Source of the DNA: Bacillota bacterium
Lineage (GTDB): Bacteria; Bacillota; UBA4882; UBA8346
Assembly: GCA_023415835.1 (NCBI GenBank)
Contig: JAEZJK010000083.1
Location: 30,106 to 94,105, forward strand
Reading direction: 5' to 3'
Length of the DNA: 64,000 nt
Positions within the stretch are counted from its first letter, which is position 1; every line of letters starts with the position of its first letter. Below are positions 27,035 through 35,863 of the stretch, in pieces. Below the pieces are notes generated by a model. It did not search any database. It was not told the origin of the DNA and saw nothing but the letters and a program-made list of their open reading frames with translations. The position numbers and the translations under genes were made by a program.

Positions 27035-28219
27035 ATGGGTGTTGCATACCTGGACTGTAATGCGGGAATCAGTGGCAATATGTTTCTGGGCGCCCTTATT
27101 GATCTGGGGTTTCCAGTGGAAACAATAAAAGAAGAACTACGAAAACTACCATTATCGCTTCCCGATATTAAGTCTCAAAAGGTTTCCAGAAAAGGGATCG
27201 CTGCTACCTGGTTTGATACGGAATTGGTTCATGAACATCACCATCGTCATTTGGCTCAAATTGTCGACATTATCAGTAAAGCGGGTTATTCAAAAACGGT
27301 TACTTATAATGCGGTTAAATGTTTTCAGAACTTGGCTGAAGCTGAGGCGAAAATACACGGGGTTTCAACGGAAGAAATTCACTTTCATGAGGTTGGAGCG
27401 GTCGACGCTATAGTCGATATAGTCGGGGCTTGCCTCGGAATTGAATTTTTTCAACTTAATCAATTGATAACCTCTCCGGTTCGGGTAGGTTTTGGGACGG
27501 TTAAGTGCGCCCACGGGGAAATTCCACTCCCTGCTCCGGCTGCTTTAGAATTGCTAAGGGGTTTTAATATCTTTGGAGGGGAATACGAAGGTGAATGGAC
27601 TACTCCTACCGGAGCTGCAATTTTAAAAACTTTCGCTAACCCTTCTAATTACATGCCCCAAATTAAATTAGAGCGGATCGGGTATGGCGCGGGAACAGCT
27701 GATCGAGAAATTCCTAATGTGCATCGAATTATGCTAGGAACCCCTTATCAAGTAGAACAGAAAGATTGCCAAGCCATACTAGAAACAAATATAGATGACC
27801 TTAATCCTGAAATATATGGGTTTTTAGGTGATCTTTTATTAAAAAATGGCGCCCGTGACTTTTATTTCACCTCAATTTACATGAAAAAAGGGCGGCCTGG
27901 AATTTTGGTTACAGTGATTGCTCCGCCAGAGAATGTTCCGCAGATCGAAGAGGTTTTATTTAATCAAACCTCAACTCTGGGTATTCGAAAATATTTAGTT
28001 GAAAGGCATTGCTTAAACCGAGACTATCAAACGGTTGATCTTAAGGGTTGTAGAATACGAATTAAAACTGCTTTACGAAACGGGGAAATCATTAAATTTG
28101 CCCCTGAATATAACGATTGTTTACTAGCTGCCGAGAGGTTAAACCAACCCTTAAAAGAAATCTATGATGAAGCTAATTTTCAATTCCGAAAAATATATTA
28201 CAATGAAGGAAGCTGTTAA
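27035..28219 (+). CDS. larC: Nickel-pincer cofactor nickel insertase LarC
   Basis: 394 residues in one unbroken frame (larC1 and larC2 are split by a programmed frameshift in Lactobacillus plantarum, not here). Motifs: AYLDCNAGISGNMFLGALIDLG, a His-rich HEHHHRH stretch near residue 68, HFHEVGAVDAIVDIVG and TNIDDLNPEIYGFLGDLL. LarC is a CTP-dependent cyclometallase that inserts nickel in the last step. A GGGGG ribosome site overlaps the end of larB, so the two are coupled. Confidence 0.93.
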   Translation: MGVAYLDCNAGISGNMFLGALIDLGFPVETIKEELRKLPLSLPDIKSQKVSRKGIAATWFDTELVHEHHHRHLAQIVDIISKAGYSKTVTYNAVKCFQNLAEAEAKIHGVSTEEIHFHEVGAVDAIVDIVGACLGIEFFQLNQLITSPVRVGFGTVKCAHGEIPLPAPAALELLRGFNIFGGEYEGEWTTPTGAAILKTFANPSNYMPQIKLERIGYGAGTADREIPNVHRIMLGTPYQVEQKDCQAILETNIDDLNPEIYGFLGDLLLKNGARDFYFTSIYMKKGRPGILVTVIAPPENVPQIEEVLFNQTSTLGIRKYLVERHCLNRDYQTVDLKGCRIRIKTALRNGEIIKFAPEYNDCLLAAERLNQPLKEIYDEANFQFRKIYYNEGSC

Positions 28220-28323
28220 TTTACGGTGAATTAAATATGAGTGTCTATAATCACCGGCCTGATCGCTTAATTTTGAATTAATTTACCAGGCCTTGAATGT
28301 TATTCTGGAAGGGAGTTACCCAA

Positions 28324-28824
28324 ATGGACTTGGCGGTAATTAATCAATGGTGTCAAAATAATTTATGGTTATTATTAACCATTAATTTCGTTTTAACCCT
28401 TGAAGTTTTGGTTCTTTTTATAGCTACTCATAAACGTTTGGAACGATATCGGAATCTTTTTAAGGGAAATGAAGATCGTGACTTGGAAACGGTATTGGTG
28501 AATTTATCCGATAAATCACATCTCTTTAATACTAATCTAACTAAGTTAGAAGAACGAGTGTCCAGTAATGAAGTTGGTGAGGAAACACACCTCCAAAATT
28601 GGGCGCTAATTCGTTTTAAAGCTTTCCAAAATACCGGTAGCGATCAGAGTTTTGCTTTAGCGTTATTAGATGCTGCAGGTGATGGAGTTGTACTAAGCAG
28701 CCTCTTTGGTAGGGAAGAATCTAGAGTATACTGTAAACCCGTAGAACACGGGCAATCAATTTATCCGCTTACCGAAGAGGAGAAGGAAGCAATTACGACT
28801 GCTTTAGGAAAAGCTAAAAAGTGA
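28324..28824 (+). CDS. DUF4446 family membrane-anchored protein
   Basis: About 166 residues from ATG 28324 (GGAAGGGAG upstream). One N-terminal membrane segment (WLLLTINFVLTLEVLVLFIAT), a coiled-coil-like stretch to about residue 85, then a compact domain with IRFKAFQNTGSDQSFALALLD and DGVVLSSLFGREESRVYCKPV. This is the DUF4446 pattern, commonly next to parB in Bacillota. Function unknown. Confidence 0.8.
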   Translation: MDLAVINQWCQNNLWLLLTINFVLTLEVLVLFIATHKRLERYRNLFKGNEDRDLETVLVNLSDKSHLFNTNLTKLEERVSSNEVGEETHLQNWALIRFKAFQNTGSDQSFALALLDAAGDGVVLSSLFGREESRVYCKPVEHGQSIYPLTEEEKEAITTALGKAKK

Positions 28825-28956
28825 AAAAAATAAATAGATGTTGGAATTTGGCAGGAAAATGAAAATTATATGTCGAATAGTTTAATTTACCATTAAAAAT
28901 TCTAAACTCCAAGAGTTGCACATAAGTTTTTTGTTTCATGGAGGTGTCTTTACCCC

Positions 28957-29919
28957 TTGAATAAGATTAAAAAGTACATAAAACATAAGTGCGGAAAAGG
29001 GTTTACTTTTTTAGTCGTTCCAAATTCGTCAGGAGCAGTCCGTAGTTGCGCAATTCCTTTTTCAGCGGCTCTACTAATCTTTGGAATTATAATATTTAAC
29101 ATTTATATCTTTGTCGGATATACGGCTCAAATCTGGAAAATTCAGCAATTCCGGCATGAGATTAAGGTTAAAAATACCCGGATTTCTAAATTGGAAAAAG
29201 AACAACGGGAAGTCCAACCTACATTAAAACGTAGTTACCAGATTGCTGCCGAACTTAGCCGTCTCAAGGTGGAAAGGGAAAAACTCTTGAGTACTTGGAA
29301 ATCTATTCAGCAAAAAGGGGGGCGAATTGTCTCCACCACCAGCCGGGGAGTGGTTTTTCGGCCTAGGCCTTATACAATTAATTCGATTGAGCAAAAACCC
29401 ACGGAAATTAAGACTGAATTAATGGAGCTACAAAATAATTTAGAACAAATTGATGAATTTATCAAAGCTGAACAAGAATCCCAACGCGAATTGTTAGGTG
29501 ATTTTCTGGCATATGAAACTAAATTAGACCATACTCCTTCCATTTGGCCGGTTTCCTCCTTTATTATATCTGGGTTTGGGACGCGGTTCCATCCGGTGCA
29601 CCATCGGTATATCACTCATACCGGTGTTGATTTAAAAGCCGGATATGGTACAAAAGTAAAAGCGGCTGCTGATGGAGTTGTGGAGTTTGCCGGTTATCAA
29701 AGCGGTTATGGATATACGGTCATAATTAATCATGATTATGGTTATAAGACATTGTACGCTCATAATTCAAAATTATTAGTGACTAAAGGACAAAAGGTAA
29801 CTAAAGGCCAAAAAGTAACTTTCTCTGGGAATAGCGGTGTTAGTACCGGGCCTCATTTGCATTATGAAGTAAGGATTAATAATGTTCCAATAAATCCAGT
29901 AATGTTTTTAAAGAATTAA
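28957..29919 (+). CDS. M23 family metallopeptidase with N-terminal membrane anchor
   Basis: 320 residues from TTG with GGAGGTG upstream. One membrane segment at about residues 30-55, a coiled coil (about 65-190), and a C-terminal LytM/M23 domain with zinc ligands in HTGVDLKAG (H and D) and GPHLHYEV (HxH). It probably cleaves peptidoglycan cross-links. The bactofilin gene follows at 14 bp; M23-bactofilin pairs are common and are linked to local wall shaping. Confidence 0.9.
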   Translation: MNKIKKYIKHKCGKGFTFLVVPNSSGAVRSCAIPFSAALLIFGIIIFNIYIFVGYTAQIWKIQQFRHEIKVKNTRISKLEKEQREVQPTLKRSYQIAAELSRLKVEREKLLSTWKSIQQKGGRIVSTTSRGVVFRPRPYTINSIEQKPTEIKTELMELQNNLEQIDEFIKAEQESQRELLGDFLAYETKLDHTPSIWPVSSFIISGFGTRFHPVHHRYITHTGVDLKAGYGTKVKAAADGVVEFAGYQSGYGYTVIINHDYGYKTLYAHNSKLLVTKGQKVTKGQKVTFSGNSGVSTGPHLHYEVRINNVPINPVMFLKN

Positions 29920-29933
29920 CGGGGGAGGTCAAC

Positions 29934-30374
29934 ATGATTTCAAAAGTTAAAGAGGTTCCAACTACAAGCATGAGAAAGGTTGACACAGTAATCGGCAAAG
30001 AATCCAGTTTTAAAGGTAATTTAGAAGCTCCCGGCGGTTCGGTTAGAATCGATGGCTATTTTGAAGGGGAATTACACATCGGTGGGGACTTGATTGTTGG
30101 CGAAGGTGGTATTGTAGTAGGAAATTTGGTTGCCAAAAATGTCATTGTCGCAGGAGAAATCAAAGGGACAATTGAGGCCCGTGGCAAGATGGAATTAGCT
30201 CCATCCGCTAAAGTTATCGGCGATTCAAAAATGATTACTTTAGTCGTTGAAGATGGCGCTTTTTTACAAGGGATGTGCGCCCCCTTACCCAAAGGGGATT
30301 TAAAAGAACGGGGCAAAGTGCTTCGAGTGGATACTATAGAAGAAGTAGCAGCAGTTAAAGTAAAAACTCCTTAA
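29934..30374 (+). CDS. Bactofilin (polymer-forming cytoskeletal protein)
   Basis: 146 residues. The central beta-helix has repeating hexad-like turns (SVRIDGYFEGELHIGGDLIVGEGGIV cut short here), then AKNVIVAGEIKGTIEARGKMEL. Bactofilins polymerise without nucleotide and recruit wall enzymes. Coupled downstream of the M23 peptidase; the stop codon lies inside the loop of the following terminator. Confidence 0.92.
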   Translation: MISKVKEVPTTSMRKVDTVIGKESSFKGNLEAPGGSVRIDGYFEGELHIGGDLIVGEGGIVVGNLVAKNVIVAGEIKGTIEARGKMELAPSAKVIGDSKMITLVVEDGAFLQGMCAPLPKGDLKERGKVLRVDTIEEVAAVKVKTP

Positions 30375-30389
30375 ATAGGGAGTTTTTTT
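30363..30389 (+). terminator. Terminator overlapping the bactofilin stop
   Basis: AAAACTCC/GGAGTTTT stem around the stop codon, followed by TTTTATT. Confidence 0.85.
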
Positions 30390-30431
30390 ATTCGGCCAAT
30401 AATGAATTAATCATCATAAAAGGGAAATATT

Positions 30432-31079
30432 ATGGTTAAAATGAGCGAAGGGCATACATATCCCAATCGACAGGCTGCAGGCAAACTGTTAGCGGAAAAA
30501 TTAACATCAATAGCTGGATGTAAAGCTGTCATCCTAAGTTTACCCAGAGGCGGCGCTATAATTGGAGCGGAAGTGGCAAAAGTTTTAAATGCGGAACACG
30601 ATCTGGTAATAAGCCGTAAAATTGGGGCTCCTTATAACCCGGAAGTTGCCATAGGGGCATTAACCCAAGATGGTAGGTTGTTAAAAGATGATTCCATAAT
30701 TGACGCCTTGCCTGTAACTAAAGGGTATATTGAATCCCAAACCAGGCTAGGGCTAAAAGAAATTAAGCGGCAATTGAAAGAGTACAAAGGTGAGAAAGCA
30801 TTCCCTAATGTTTTAAACAGGACCGTGATTCTAGTCGACGATGGTTTAGCTACTGGTTTTACTATGGAGGCGGCAGTAGAATTTATTAGACCCAAAAAAC
30901 CGGCTCGAATCATTGTGGCTGTCCCGGTTGGTACAGTTGAGGCAATTGCTAAGTTGAACCCAAAAGTGGACAGGGTTGTCTGTCCGTTAATTCCGGAAAG
31001 ATTCTGGGCGGTTGGACAATTTTATCAAGAGTTTGAGCAAGTCAATGATGAAGAAATCAAAAACTTATTTAAAGTTTGA
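30432..31079 (+). CDS. Phosphoribosyltransferase family protein
   Basis: 215 residues. The PRPP-binding loop is VILVDDGLATGFTMEAA near residue 137. The N-terminal part (LSLPRGGAIIGAEVAKVL) and the long middle helices match the class of stand-alone phosphoribosyltransferases annotated as COG1926. The acceptor base is unknown. Its TGA overlaps the reading start of ykuS region. GGGA 7 nt upstream of the ATG. Confidence 0.85.
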   Translation: MVKMSEGHTYPNRQAAGKLLAEKLTSIAGCKAVILSLPRGGAIIGAEVAKVLNAEHDLVISRKIGAPYNPEVAIGALTQDGRLLKDDSIIDALPVTKGYIESQTRLGLKEIKRQLKEYKGEKAFPNVLNRTVILVDDGLATGFTMEAAVEFIRPKKPARIIVAVPVGTVEAIAKLNPKVDRVVCPLIPERFWAVGQFYQEFEQVNDEEIKNLFKV

Positions 31080-31090
31080 GGAGGAGCTTT

Positions 31091-31339
31091 ATGCAAAAAG
31101 TAATTGCTTTAGAAGACGGTGTTCAAAATTTAAAACCTTGGTTGGAAAGGGAAGGATATCAGGTGATTGAGCTGAATCAAAATGCAAAATCAGCTGACGC
31201 TTATATTATCAGCGGTATGGACGAAAATTTAACCGGGGACATGACTCGGGTTGGCGATGGGTTTTTGGTTAATGCTAGAGGCAGGCAAGCCGAAGAGATC
31301 CTTTATGACTTGGAAAAGCATTTTAAACTAAAACACTAG
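31091..31339 (+). CDS. YkuS-like UPF0180 family protein
   Basis: 82 residues from ATG 31091 (AGGAGGAG upstream; five upstream codons are not needed). The pattern ALEDGVQNLKPWLEREGYQV with AYIISGMDENLTGDM and VNARGRQAEEI matches UPF0180. Function unknown; a small cytosolic protein in the same run as the phosphoribosyltransferase. Confidence 0.8.
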   Translation: MQKVIALEDGVQNLKPWLEREGYQVIELNQNAKSADAYIISGMDENLTGDMTRVGDGFLVNARGRQAEEILYDLEKHFKLKH

Positions 31340-31401
31340 GTGAGTTTAGATCCAGTCGGCTTTTATTGATTAAAGCTAGTTGGAGGGCAGGGAGTGAGAG
31401 T

Positions 31402-31860
31402 TTGGAAACTGAACATAATTTTACCCGCACGAAGGCAGAAGAACGGATGGCCCGTGCCTTAATAAAAGAACGGGTTCATTTTGAGCAAAACTACTTATTG
31501 GAAGGATATGAGGTTGATTTTTGGATCAAAGAAGCCGGTTTGGTAATAGAAGTTGATGGTTTTAGTCATTTAAGCAACAGGAAATCAACTTCCGATCAGG
31601 CTAAAGACCGAAAATTACAAGATAAAGGCTATACCGTAATCAGATTTGATAATCGGCAGGTAGATTACAGCCTGGTTGATTGTGTTAAGGAGATTAAATC
31701 TATAATCTTAAAAATCAAATCTTATCACCCCAAGGTAGATGGTTCATTTAATTCAGATTGGAAAGATACGTTAAAACCAATGAAAAAAAGGTTAAATTCA
31801 TTGGAAACTAAAGAAAAGAAGCAACAAGACATTGAATCCTATTTTTTAAGCCTTGATTAA
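31402..31860 (+). CDS. DUF559 endonuclease-like protein
   Basis: About 152 residues from TTG 31402 (GGGAGTG upstream; the start is uncertain and could be up to 12 codons earlier). The fold signature is the VSR/PD-(D/E)xK-like core: RMARALIKERVHFEQNYLLEGYEVDFWI, then LVIEVDGFSH and YTVIRFDNRQV. DUF559 proteins are solitary nuclease-like domains of unknown role. It runs 15 bp into the convergent lytic transglycosylase gene. Confidence 0.75.
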   Translation: METEHNFTRTKAEERMARALIKERVHFEQNYLLEGYEVDFWIKEAGLVIEVDGFSHLSNRKSTSDQAKDRKLQDKGYTVIRFDNRQVDYSLVDCVKEIKSIILKIKSYHPKVDGSFNSDWKDTLKPMKKRLNSLETKEKKQQDIESYFLSLD

Positions 31861-32619
31861 AAATCGGGTTATAAGCCCCGGTTCGCACCAATCAGTGACA
31901 ACAGTTAGGGGGCATAAGGTAGTTTGATTGCTTATCCCAACTGCTACTACAGGAGTTTGGGAACAATCAATTGAAGTACTGATTGGATCAAAAACAGGTT
32001 GGATGATAACAGCGTTAACTGTAACCAATAATTGATTGCGAATATTATGATAAAATCCACTTACCCTCTGAATGTAGTTTATGGTTTCGGTTATTCTGGG
32101 AACGCGTCCCAGCCTTGCTACACGTGTCGGACCGGAGTTGTATGCCGCTAATATCAGCTCAAATTCTTCGAATTGATGATAAAGATCCTTTAAATAACGG
32201 GTACCGGCATAGATGTTTTGCCGAATGTCAAAGGGATTCGGTATTTTCATAATTTGGGACACACAATCAGTAATCTGCATCAAACCACGGGCTTCACACG
32301 GTGAGACAGCCCTTGGACGGAAAGAGGACTCTGCAGCAATAATACTCGCGACTAATAAAGGGTCGAAGTTAGTTTTCTGGGACTCGGTAATGATTGCTGT
32401 TACGATTATTTCTTTTTCGCCTATTGCAAGCTTTGGGTTGAAGCGAGTAATCATTTGCTCGATTACACTTTCTTGTAAGGTTTCGGGGCTATAATAAATT
32501 GGTGAATTGGCGTTTATTGGGATAGCAACCGCCTGAGACGCAACAATTGAAGAGAACCCAAATAAGACGGTAAGTAAGATGAAAGTAGTTAATAATACTT
32601 GTTTAGTAGAAGTAATCAT
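31846..32619 (-). CDS. Secreted lytic transglycosylase (SLT domain)
   Basis: 257 residues with an N-terminal signal segment (about residues 1-30). The SLT core has the catalytic Glu in IIAAESSFRPRAVSPCEARGLMQI, then NIYAGTRYLKDLY and LAAYNSGPTRV. It cleaves glycan strands of peptidoglycan to anhydro-muropeptides. The C-terminal 60 residues carry two cysteines and no known domain. Convergent overlap with the DUF559 gene suggests no terminator between them. Confidence 0.88.
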   Translation of the reverse strand: MITSTKQVLLTTFILLTVLFGFSSIVASQAVAIPINANSPIYYSPETLQESVIEQMITRFNPKLAIGEKEIIVTAIITESQKTNFDPLLVASIIAAESSFRPRAVSPCEARGLMQITDCVSQIMKIPNPFDIRQNIYAGTRYLKDLYHQFEEFELILAAYNSGPTRVARLGRVPRITETINYIQRVSGFYHNIRNQLLVTVNAVIIQPVFDPISTSIDCSQTPVVAVGISNQTTLCPLTVVTDWCEPGLITRFLIKA

Positions 32620-32708
32620 AGTTTCCCTCCTTATAAGTCACCTGCTTTCAAAAGTATTGGTTAAAATGGCAATTATTATACATGGCCTGATAAAAATACT
32701 AGATAGCC

Positions 32709-32776
32709 GCCCACGTCAATTTCTAATTGACACAAGTAAATCATTTAAATGATCGACATGGATCGACAAGCATCAC
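32709..32776 (+). repeat. Dispersed intergenic repeat, copy C
   Basis: CACGTCAATTTCTAATTGAC, then GATCGACATGGATCGACAAGCATC: same block order as copies A and B, more diverged in the middle. The rest of the 32620-33002 gap is AT-rich and shows no gene. Confidence 0.6.
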
Positions 32777-33002
32777 AAGGATTTTTTTTGATAATTGAAA
32801 TAAATTTTAACTATACTTTTCCATCCTTAAACCCTTGATGAAAAGGTCAAATTACAATATTATTTCAATTTATGCACCAAGGAAAATATACCGCAATGAC
32901 CCATGTGCGTCCAAAGTAATTATTGCGCTATATATAGATAGCAATATTAACCAAACTTATGAGATTGGCTTACCGGGGTAGACGAAAGGATATATTGGTT
33001 AA

Positions 33003-33043
33003 AAATTGAAAGAACCGGCCTGATTAGACCGGTTCTTTCAATT
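33003..33043 (-). terminator. Terminator of the gcv operon (bidirectional hairpin)
   Basis: GAAAGAACCGG/CCGGTTCTTTC, 11-bp perfect stem with a 10-nt loop, with A/T tracts on both sides, 17 bp after the gcvPB stop. Confidence 0.88.
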
Positions 33044-33059
33044 TACCTCTATTTTTGGG

Positions 33060-34526
33060 CTAGCTTTTTTCGGAAGAGGGAGACCAGGTTATACGTGGAG
33101 CGCGGGCTGCTAGAGCTTCATCTGCCCTGGAGATGGGAGTTGAATGCGGGGCGGAAGATAGCAGTTCCGGCGAGTTTTTAGCTTCCGTAATTATTTGGGC
33201 TAGCGACTTTAAAAAATGATCAAGTGTTGCTTTACTTTCAGTTTCGGTAGGCTCGATCATCATTGCTTCTTCCACTATCAACGGGAAATAAATAGTGGGG
33301 GGATGATAACCGAAATCAATTAAGCGTTTAGCGAGATCTAAAGCATGGATGCCGTAGGATTTAAGATTAGCAGCTGAGGTTACAAATTCATGCATACAGG
33401 GACGGTTATATGGAATTGGAAGATAGTCGCGGAGGCCGGTTCGGAGATAATTTGCATTTAAAATTGCATCGCTGCTTGCCTGAGCCAATCCTTCCCCACC
33501 TAAGGATTTGATATAAGCGAGCGCTTTTAGCAGTACCGAGAAATTCCCATAAAAACCAAGCACTTTACCGATACTTTGGGGGCGGTTATAGTCCCATGAG
33601 TAAACTCCGGATTGGTTTTTCAAAATAGGGACGGGTAAATATTCAGCCAGAAAACTTTTCACGCCTACCGGTCCGGCGCCCGGACCGCCACCGCCGTGTG
33701 GTGTGGAAAATGTTTTATGAAGATTCAAATGCACCAGGTCGAATCCCATATCGCCGGGGCGCACCAAACCCATAATCGCATTCAAATTTGCGCCATCATA
33801 ATATAGAAGGCCGCCATTTTTATGGACTAGGGCGGCAATCGATTTGATCTCTTTTTCAAAAAGGCCGAGGGTATTGGGATTGGTAAGCATTAAAGCAGCA
33901 ATATCAGGGCCTAATAAGGACTTTAAATGATCAAGATCTATTAAACCATCGGAGTTACCGCGTACAGTAACAGTTTCAAATCCAGCCATTACAGCGCTGG
34001 CTGGGTTAGAACCGTGAGCCGAGGCTGGCACCAAAACTTTGGTACGGCTAGATTCCCCCTGGTTTTGCAGATAGGCTTTGATTATTAATAAAGCAGTAAG
34101 TTCACCATGGGCCCCGGCCGCCGGTTGGAGCGTAAAATGATCCATACCGGTAATTTCTTTTAAAGCTTGTTCAAGGTCAGATAGGATTTTTAACATCCCT
34201 TGGCAAAGGTTTTCCGGCCAGAGGGGATGACTGTTTTTAACCCCGGATAAAGCTGCGATGTCTTCATTTATTTTAGGATTGTATTTCATGGTACAAGAAC
34301 CCAACGGGTAGAAACCGTTGTCCACTCCATAGTTGGAGGCTGATAAGTTGGTATAATGCCTTACTACATCGATTTCGGCCATTTCCGGAAAACACAAAGG
34401 TGACTTTCTAAGGAAATTCGGAGCGAGGGATTCTTTTGGGTCATAAGACGGGACATCCGACTTGGGTAAAATCCAGGCGCGTTTACCAGGTGATGACTTC
34501 TCAAAGCTTAATAAAGTTTGTTTCAT
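33060..34526 (-). CDS. gcvPB: Glycine dehydrogenase (decarboxylating) subunit 2
   Basis: About 488 residues from ATG 34526 (GAGGTG 6 nt upstream), overlapping gcvPA by 4 bp. The PLP lysine is in HLNLHKTFSTPHGGGGPGAGP. It forms the P-protein with GcvPA, releasing CO2 from glycine and loading aminomethyl on GcvH. The last 25 residues are a Ser/Ala-rich tail unlike most homologues. Confidence 0.95.
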   Translation of the reverse strand: MKQTLLSFEKSSPGKRAWILPKSDVPSYDPKESLAPNFLRKSPLCFPEMAEIDVVRHYTNLSASNYGVDNGFYPLGSCTMKYNPKINEDIAALSGVKNSHPLWPENLCQGMLKILSDLEQALKEITGMDHFTLQPAAGAHGELTALLIIKAYLQNQGESSRTKVLVPASAHGSNPASAVMAGFETVTVRGNSDGLIDLDHLKSLLGPDIAALMLTNPNTLGLFEKEIKSIAALVHKNGGLLYYDGANLNAIMGLVRPGDMGFDLVHLNLHKTFSTPHGGGGPGAGPVGVKSFLAEYLPVPILKNQSGVYSWDYNRPQSIGKVLGFYGNFSVLLKALAYIKSLGGEGLAQASSDAILNANYLRTGLRDYLPIPYNRPCMHEFVTSAANLKSYGIHALDLAKRLIDFGYHPPTIYFPLIVEEAMMIEPTETESKATLDHFLKSLAQIITEAKNSPELLSSAPHSTPISRADEALAARAPRITWSPSSEKS

Positions 34527-35863
34527 AGCAAACACCTCAATTCACTAACAAAAGTCTCTAAATCAGTTTTGGAGAAGGCTTCGGTAGCACAGATTAATAG
34601 TGAATCATTTAACAGCGGATCCAATCGGCCTAAGTCCAGGCCGGGAAAAATTCCTTTGTCGACTAGTTTGGATTGATAAAAAGCGGCCGGTTTGGGAAAT
34701 TTGAGTGCGAACTCCATGAAGAATGGGGCTTGATAAAGAGGTTTTATGCCAAGGGTTAACAGTTGAGAATAAAGATAATGGGCGTTGTTATATGCTTTGG
34801 TTGCTGTTTCCTTAAAACCTTCCGGACCGAGTACTGTTAGATAAATAGCGGCACGTAGGGCACAAAGGGCTTGATTGGAGCAAATATTGGAAGTAGCATT
34901 TTCTCTACGGATATGTTGTTCTCTGGCCTGGAGGGTCAAGACAAAAGAACGGTTTCCAGAGCGATCGACTGTTTCCCCGACTATTCTCCCGGGCATTTTT
35001 CTTAAAAAACGTTCGGACGCTGCAATCATTCCCAGATAGGACCCACCGTAAGACAGGGGAATTCCTAGCGGTTGGCCTTCACCAACCACGATGTCAGCTC
35101 CTAAGCAACCAGGGCTTTCAACTATACCCAACAGAAGAGGGTGTACATAACAGATTACTATTATGTTATGGTTTTTGGCGGCATTAATTAATTCCGGTAA
35201 ATCCTCGATTATTCCAAATAAATTAGGGTTTTGAATGATCAAGGCAGCAGTGGAATTTGTTAAAGATTCTTCCAATGCCGCTAAGTCTATCAGACCATTT
35301 TGTTCAGGAAGTGAAATCAGCTCAATACCAAGATGTCCGGTATAAGTAAGTAAAACTTGTTTCAAATGGGGGCTGATGGTCCCGGGTATCAAAAACCGGG
35401 ATTTTTTTGTTTCTTTAGCAACCATCAAAACTGCTTCCGTTAAAGCAGTCGGGCCGTCATATAAAGAGGCGTTAGTTACAGGTAATCCGAATAGTCCCGC
35501 GGTTAAAGTCTGGTATTCAAAAATTGCCTGTAAAACGCCTTGTGAAATTTCAGGCTGGTAGGGTGTATAAGCGGTATAAAATTCAGAACGATTGGCTAAA
35601 TGGTCAACTAATGCCGGAATATGATGTTGATAAGCCCCTGCCCCAAGAAAGGACAATGTGATAGGGCGTGCTTGATTGAGTGTTCTTTCAAATTCTGCAC
35701 GCAGTTCAATTTCAGTTAATGAAGGTGGGAGATTTAACTCACGGGCCAACCGTAATTCCTTAGGTATATCGTTTAATAAATCATTAAAATTATTTATCCC
35801 GATTTTATCGAACATTTCTTGGCGTTCCTTTTCGGTTAAGGGGAGGTAGGGGTGGCTCATCAT
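34523..35863 (-). CDS. gcvPA: Glycine dehydrogenase (decarboxylating) subunit 1
   Basis: 446 residues, typical for the split P-protein. MSHPYLPLTEKERQEMFDKIG at the start, FLGAGAYQHHIPALVDHL, and FYTAYTPYQPEISQGVLQ are GcvPA hallmarks. It pairs with GcvPB. The ATG overlaps the gcvT stop by 4 bp with GGAG inside gcvT, so the operon is coupled. Confidence 0.95.
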   Translation of the reverse strand: MMSHPYLPLTEKERQEMFDKIGINNFNDLLNDIPKELRLARELNLPPSLTEIELRAEFERTLNQARPITLSFLGAGAYQHHIPALVDHLANRSEFYTAYTPYQPEISQGVLQAIFEYQTLTAGLFGLPVTNASLYDGPTALTEAVLMVAKETKKSRFLIPGTISPHLKQVLLTYTGHLGIELISLPEQNGLIDLAALEESLTNSTAALIIQNPNLFGIIEDLPELINAAKNHNIIVICYVHPLLLGIVESPGCLGADIVVGEGQPLGIPLSYGGSYLGMIAASERFLRKMPGRIVGETVDRSGNRSFVLTLQAREQHIRRENATSNICSNQALCALRAAIYLTVLGPEGFKETATKAYNNAHYLYSQLLTLGIKPLYQAPFFMEFALKFPKPAAFYQSKLVDKGIFPGLDLGRLDPLLNDSLLICATEAFSKTDLETFVSELRCLL

